Positions 60,599 through 64,000 of a stretch of DNA of 64,000 nucleotides are shown in pieces (position 1 is the stretch's first letter; each line of letters begins with the position of its first letter). The notes under the pieces are model-generated. The model did not search any database and was not told the origin of the DNA. It saw only the letters and a list, made by a program, of their open reading frames with translations. This DNA comes from Motacilla alba alba. Lineage: Eukaryota > Chordata > Aves > Passeriformes > Motacillidae. The DNA lies in the NCBI RefSeq assembly GCF_015832195.1, contig NC_052021.1, forward strand, positions 25,712,286-25,776,285. Direction: 5' to 3'. The position numbers were made by a program, and so were the translations under genes.

Positions 60599-62224
60599 GA
60601 CACTTGCTATGAACTGTTTTCAGGGAGAGGTTCCCTGGAGGAAAGTCAGGCATAAAGCCATTTCTCTGTGTCATGTATACCTAAACAGACAGTAAAACAG
60701 AGTATGACACAAAGATGGTTCTTCACTTCCAGATTGAATTTGAGGACCTCGCCTCCTGCATACACAACAAGAAACCATCACACCTTCCCAGTCCAATCCT
60801 CCCCACCAAATTACTGAACTCTGGGCCTCCAGAGGTTTGTGTCATACAAGCTTAGCCACGTCCAGAGGGGAATACAAGATCTGTCTTATTCTATTGCTCC
60901 TGTCTCTGTATAACAACTGTTTTCTGAGACAATGAATCAAAGCCAACAAAAAGAACACAAACTGAAAAAAAAGATTAAATAATAAATATATAAGGAAGAA
61001 AGGAAAACAAGGACAATAGTCAATGGATCATTATTGAATCAACATAAAAATGGCTAAATATTACAGCCACAGAGTTGTTACATTACACAATTGATTCTTG
61101 GCATTCTTAGACTAACAATAAATCAAAACATGATGCCATAGCCACCTGAAAAAACATCATTAGGACAGATACTGCTGTAAATACATGTGGAATGGCCAAT
61201 TCACACCAGCCAATTTTCTTTACAATGATGAGCATCATAGGGTTAAAGAAAATCCTTGAGAATGCCAAACAGGGATTACCCAGTACCAAACATTTCTGTC
61301 CTGCCCTCACAGACAGAGCAACTAACCTGAGTCAATTGCCATGACTCCAGAAACTCATGATTAATGTATGTGGTATGAAATATTCAGGAGAAAATGGGTT
61401 AATAATGCCAGTACAAACCAGGAGAGACAGCCGTGCATTCATCATTTGCTAATGTTCTGCCTTGAGCCAGGCCAGAGTGGGAGACACAAGATAAATGACA
61501 AAGAGACAGACAGGTTCATAGTTAAAAATATGATAACTTACCACAGTCTTCCACTGGTGCTGTTCTGGAAAGGAGGGAAGATGATTTATTAACATTATCT
61601 TGGTTTATTTTTGTTTAAAAGCTTGGCAATGGAGGGTGAATTGATACTGAAAAAGTCTGTGCAGGGTCCTGGTAGGAGACTTGACATATCCTTCTAAAAT
61701 AGAGTTAGTGAATATCCCTGTGCAGTCTTTCAAACAAAATGGAGGGCTAGGAGGGAGATGTTCTTTTCCTGAACAGTCTTTTACTGGTGCTTTTACTGCT
61801 ATGGGGTACATGCAAGAAGAGAGAAGGGAAAACCAGTGAAACAGGTTGGTGTGAGAGCACTCTAAAGTTGAATCTTTTTTCAGTGGGCCAAGCAGGAGGT
61901 GTTGCAATCATGGCATCCCTCGACTTTTGCAATCCCTGTCAATTGTTGAGGTGACATACGTGTCTCCCCAGCATCCAGAGGGAGTTCATATTTGACTGGC
62001 TGTTGAAGGAAAATTAAAGGACTAGTTGGCATCAGGCAGAACTACCCACCAGCAGAAAGAGTTACAGTTCATTTTTGCTTCTCTTGGGATGAACTCTTGG
62101 TTTTCTTTAAAGTAGTCCAACTGGACTTTTAGACTCCAGACAACTTCAAAAAATAACACAGGTTGTATGTCACAGCTGTTGTATGAGACAGCCACAATAC
62201 ACTGAGTATCATCAGACCACTTCC

Positions 62225-62315
62225 GAAGGCTTCAAGCCACACAGAGTAACACCACACCACAGCAGAAGGCTTCAGGCATCTGCCCATACACTTCAGAAGG
62301 CTGCAGGCATCCACC
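62225..62315. repeat. Three degenerate GAAGGCTTCAGGC repeats inside the LTR
   Basis: Copies starting at 62225, 62265 and 62296 share GAAGGCTTCAGGC with small changes, at spacings of 40 and 31. They lie on the transcribed side of the TATA box if the LTR reads minus. Confidence 0.75.
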
Positions 62316-62335
62316 CTTCTTGTTCTTCAGCCCAA

Positions 62336-62344
62336 CCTTTTATA
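62336..62344 (-). promoter_or_regulatory. TATA box within the probable LTR
   Basis: TATAAAAGG on the minus strand, about 176 bases inside the minus-strand start of the probable LTR. Inverted CCAAT lies roughly 155 bases upstream of it. A good core promoter match by sequence; activity is unknown. Confidence 0.5.
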
Positions 62345-62526
62345 CCCTCATGTTCCTGCATTGCCCGTGTGCCCTCTGCTCCCTTTGGTGGTTGGTCAGT
62401 GCCCCTGGGCACTCCATGGCTCATTGCTGTCACTGCTGCTCACTGCTTCTCACAGCTGAGCCCCTGGGGATGGGGCTCGGCCCAGCCCCACTCCCAATCA
62501 CCACAAACTGAGTGCCTACAGTTGTA

Positions 62527-64000
62527 TAGAACCTCTTGTAAAAGGGCTCAAGCAATAAACAATAAACTTGCCTGAGTGAAAATGCTGAGAAATGCCTAAA
62601 TAACTTAGGCAGAGCATGAGGAGACAGCCTCAGGTGGAAAAACCTCCTTTGGCTCAGTACTTTCTTCTTGGTAAGCCATCTGCCAGTGCTGGGTGCAAGA
62701 ACAAGCTAGGAAGGCAAGTCAGAATCAGGAGACACATCACTGGGAAAGAGGATGTAATAAATTCTTTAAGAACAAGTATGTGTTGACATGGAGTAACACA
62801 GAAACCCATTTTCTGAAGTTGAAGCCTTTTGGGTATTTTATAGTTATTATTTTTTTAGAAAAGAAAAGAAAGAATATCTGAGTTAAGCCCCTCGATTTAT
62901 CTTGTTCTGTTCAAATACAGCAAAAGATTTATGTAAATTCGTTATTTTCTCTAGGAGTGTCATCTGACTTTGCTTTTCATTAAATATTAATACACTCGTC
63001 TAGGGGAAAAATTAAATTCCTTCCTTAGCAAATCCTCCGGAAGTAGAAAGTTAAACTGGAGGAATTAGAGTCAGTATTGTCTTCTGGGGAATCTCATCAG
63101 AGCAGATCCTTTTCCTGGTCTAGCTTTCATTACATAAAAGCTTTTCTGTACTTTTCATAGCCACAGAAAGAAACAGAGGAAGCAATACAGGGAGTCCAGG
63201 CATTGACCATGGAATGAAGCTCACAGCTAATCCTGTCTGCACTGAGAGGAGAGGAGGAAGGAGGTCAAGATGCAGTTTTGTAGCCACTTGCCCTGTCATT
63301 TCAATTTGAGTGATAACCTGCAACTTCCTGCTTTGGAAAATGTGGAAAGATCAGATTACTCCCTGTCTCACTTTTTCTCCCCCACACACATGCACCTCTT
63401 TCACAGCCAGCTGGCCATTTTCTGGACCAACAATTAGTTCAGTGAGGTCTCCATGTGGATGATCTCCCTGCTTTGTCTGTCACATATCTCCACAACAGTG
63501 TCTGTATTGCCACCATAATCTCCACAGCTCATACCTGACCTTTCTCATTGTTCTGATGAGAGGGGCAGAAAAAAATAAAAAGGCAATAAAAGACATATCT
63601 TCTTGTGCTTTTCTTGCACACTGGAAGCATTATTTTCTATTCTCAAGTGCTTTCCGCATTAGAAATTCTGTATTGTTGTGATCTACAAAAAATCCATTTT
63701 CAGCACTTGTGATGTGACTCTATTTCAGTTCCTCTTCCTGTTCAGCTCACAGATTTTGTCCCTTTTCTTTTTGCCATTTTTGCAACAAAAGGAACTCTCT
63801 GTGTTATATCAAAGAAAGATCTTCCTAGGGAACCATTCAATTGACTTACTTAAAGACTCAGGTTGTGAGTGCTGCATGTAGAGGCCCTTCGAAATATACT
63901 GACACTAATATTTTAAAAGAGTTTCCTCTCCCCTTCTCTCCCACTGGTTCTGATCAGGGAATCTGGACAATGTAAGGTCTTTGATATTTTCCCTCTTCCC
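62527..64000. other. Unique non-coding sequence
   Basis: No supported gene. Two AATAAA hexamers on the plus strand (62554-62559 and 62561-62566) lie just outside the LTR, but no transcript ending there can be identified. The rest is unique AT-rich DNA. Confidence 0.5.

Larger units (their letters stand above)
59699..62161. other. Unique non-coding sequence
   Basis: No supported gene. Holds an A17 run at 60383-60399 and the (AT)16 array at 60561-60592. A minus-strand hydrophobic frame of 67 codons at 61107-61310 is discussed separately. Confidence 0.5.
62168..62520 (-). mobile_element. Probable solo LTR of an endogenous retrovirus
   Basis: The 353-bp segment begins TGTCACAG and ends GCCTACA on the plus strand, giving the TGT...ACA inverted ends of a retroviral LTR. 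It is flanked by identical 6-bp direct repeats GTTGTA (62162-62167 and 62521-62526), the target-site duplication length usual for class II (ERVK-like) elements. Read on the minus strand it has a CCAAT box (plus-strand 62494-62498) and a TATA box TATAAAAGG (62336-62344), so the promoter would fire on the minus strand. No AATAAA signal is seen after the TATA box, which is a weakness. No internal retroviral genes are next to it, so it would be a solo LTR left by recombination. A second GTTGTA at 62178-62183 makes the left edge slightly ambiguous. Confidence 0.55.

Noticed and set aside
60279..60695. 138-codon frame across the (AT)16 array as a gene
   Set aside because: The Ile-Tyr repeat is translated (AT)n and the Lys run is translated poly(A).
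1..64000. CRISPR arrays, bacterial operons, rRNA or tRNA genes
   Set aside because: No regularly spaced repeats with unique spacers, no operon-like frames, and no recognisable tRNA or rRNA sequence; the window is eukaryotic non-coding DNA.
1..64000. CpG island or housekeeping promoter
   Set aside because: CpG is depleted throughout; the small cluster near 23448-23458 is only a few CpGs and not an island.

Overview
This window looks like non-coding vertebrate nuclear DNA, most likely from a bird. It is AT-rich and CpG-poor, with short introns-or-intergenic style sequence and no dense reading frames, operons or ribosome binding sites. The clearest lineage clue is a 5'-truncated CR1 retroposon at 12418-12545. 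It carries the octamer-repeat 3' end and the 'GGCTGGAAGGGACC' tail typical of avian CR1. Interspersed repeats are otherwise sparse and old: degraded CR1/L3-like LINE pieces and MIR-like SINE pieces. That low density of young repeats also fits a bird. I cannot assign a species or chromosome.

I found no protein-coding gene I can defend. Reading frames from 60 to 250 codons occur on both strands, but none shows a recognisable domain. The longest (14472-15224, plus strand) lies in a locally GC-richer patch where stop codons are rarer by chance. The window is best read as intergenic DNA or the inside of one or more very long introns.

Layout: 1-12.4 kb is mostly unique sequence with one old CR1/L3 piece, microsatellites and A-rich tracts. 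12.4-17.3 kb holds the avian CR1 and the GC-richer patch with the longest open frame. 17.3-28.3 kb has MIR-like pieces, hairpins and low-complexity tracts, including an unusual T14-G15 junction followed by an (AAAAC) array. 28.3-35.1 kb and 39-48 kb contain AT-rich, repeat-free stretches that resemble conserved non-coding elements, plus three CR1/L3 pieces and two good MIR pieces. 52-64 kb has further old repeats, a (CCCT)8 array that doubles as a splice-acceptor pyrimidine tract, an (AT)16 array, and a probable solo LTR at 62168-62520 bounded by 6-bp direct repeats.

The observations I would follow first are the solo LTR, the candidate spliced exon beside the CCCT array, the paired hairpins at 39665-39737, and the AT-rich blocks that may be conserved enhancers. 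I see no sign of an undescribed multi-gene system. All family assignments rest on reading the sequence against remembered consensus features and were not confirmed by a search.
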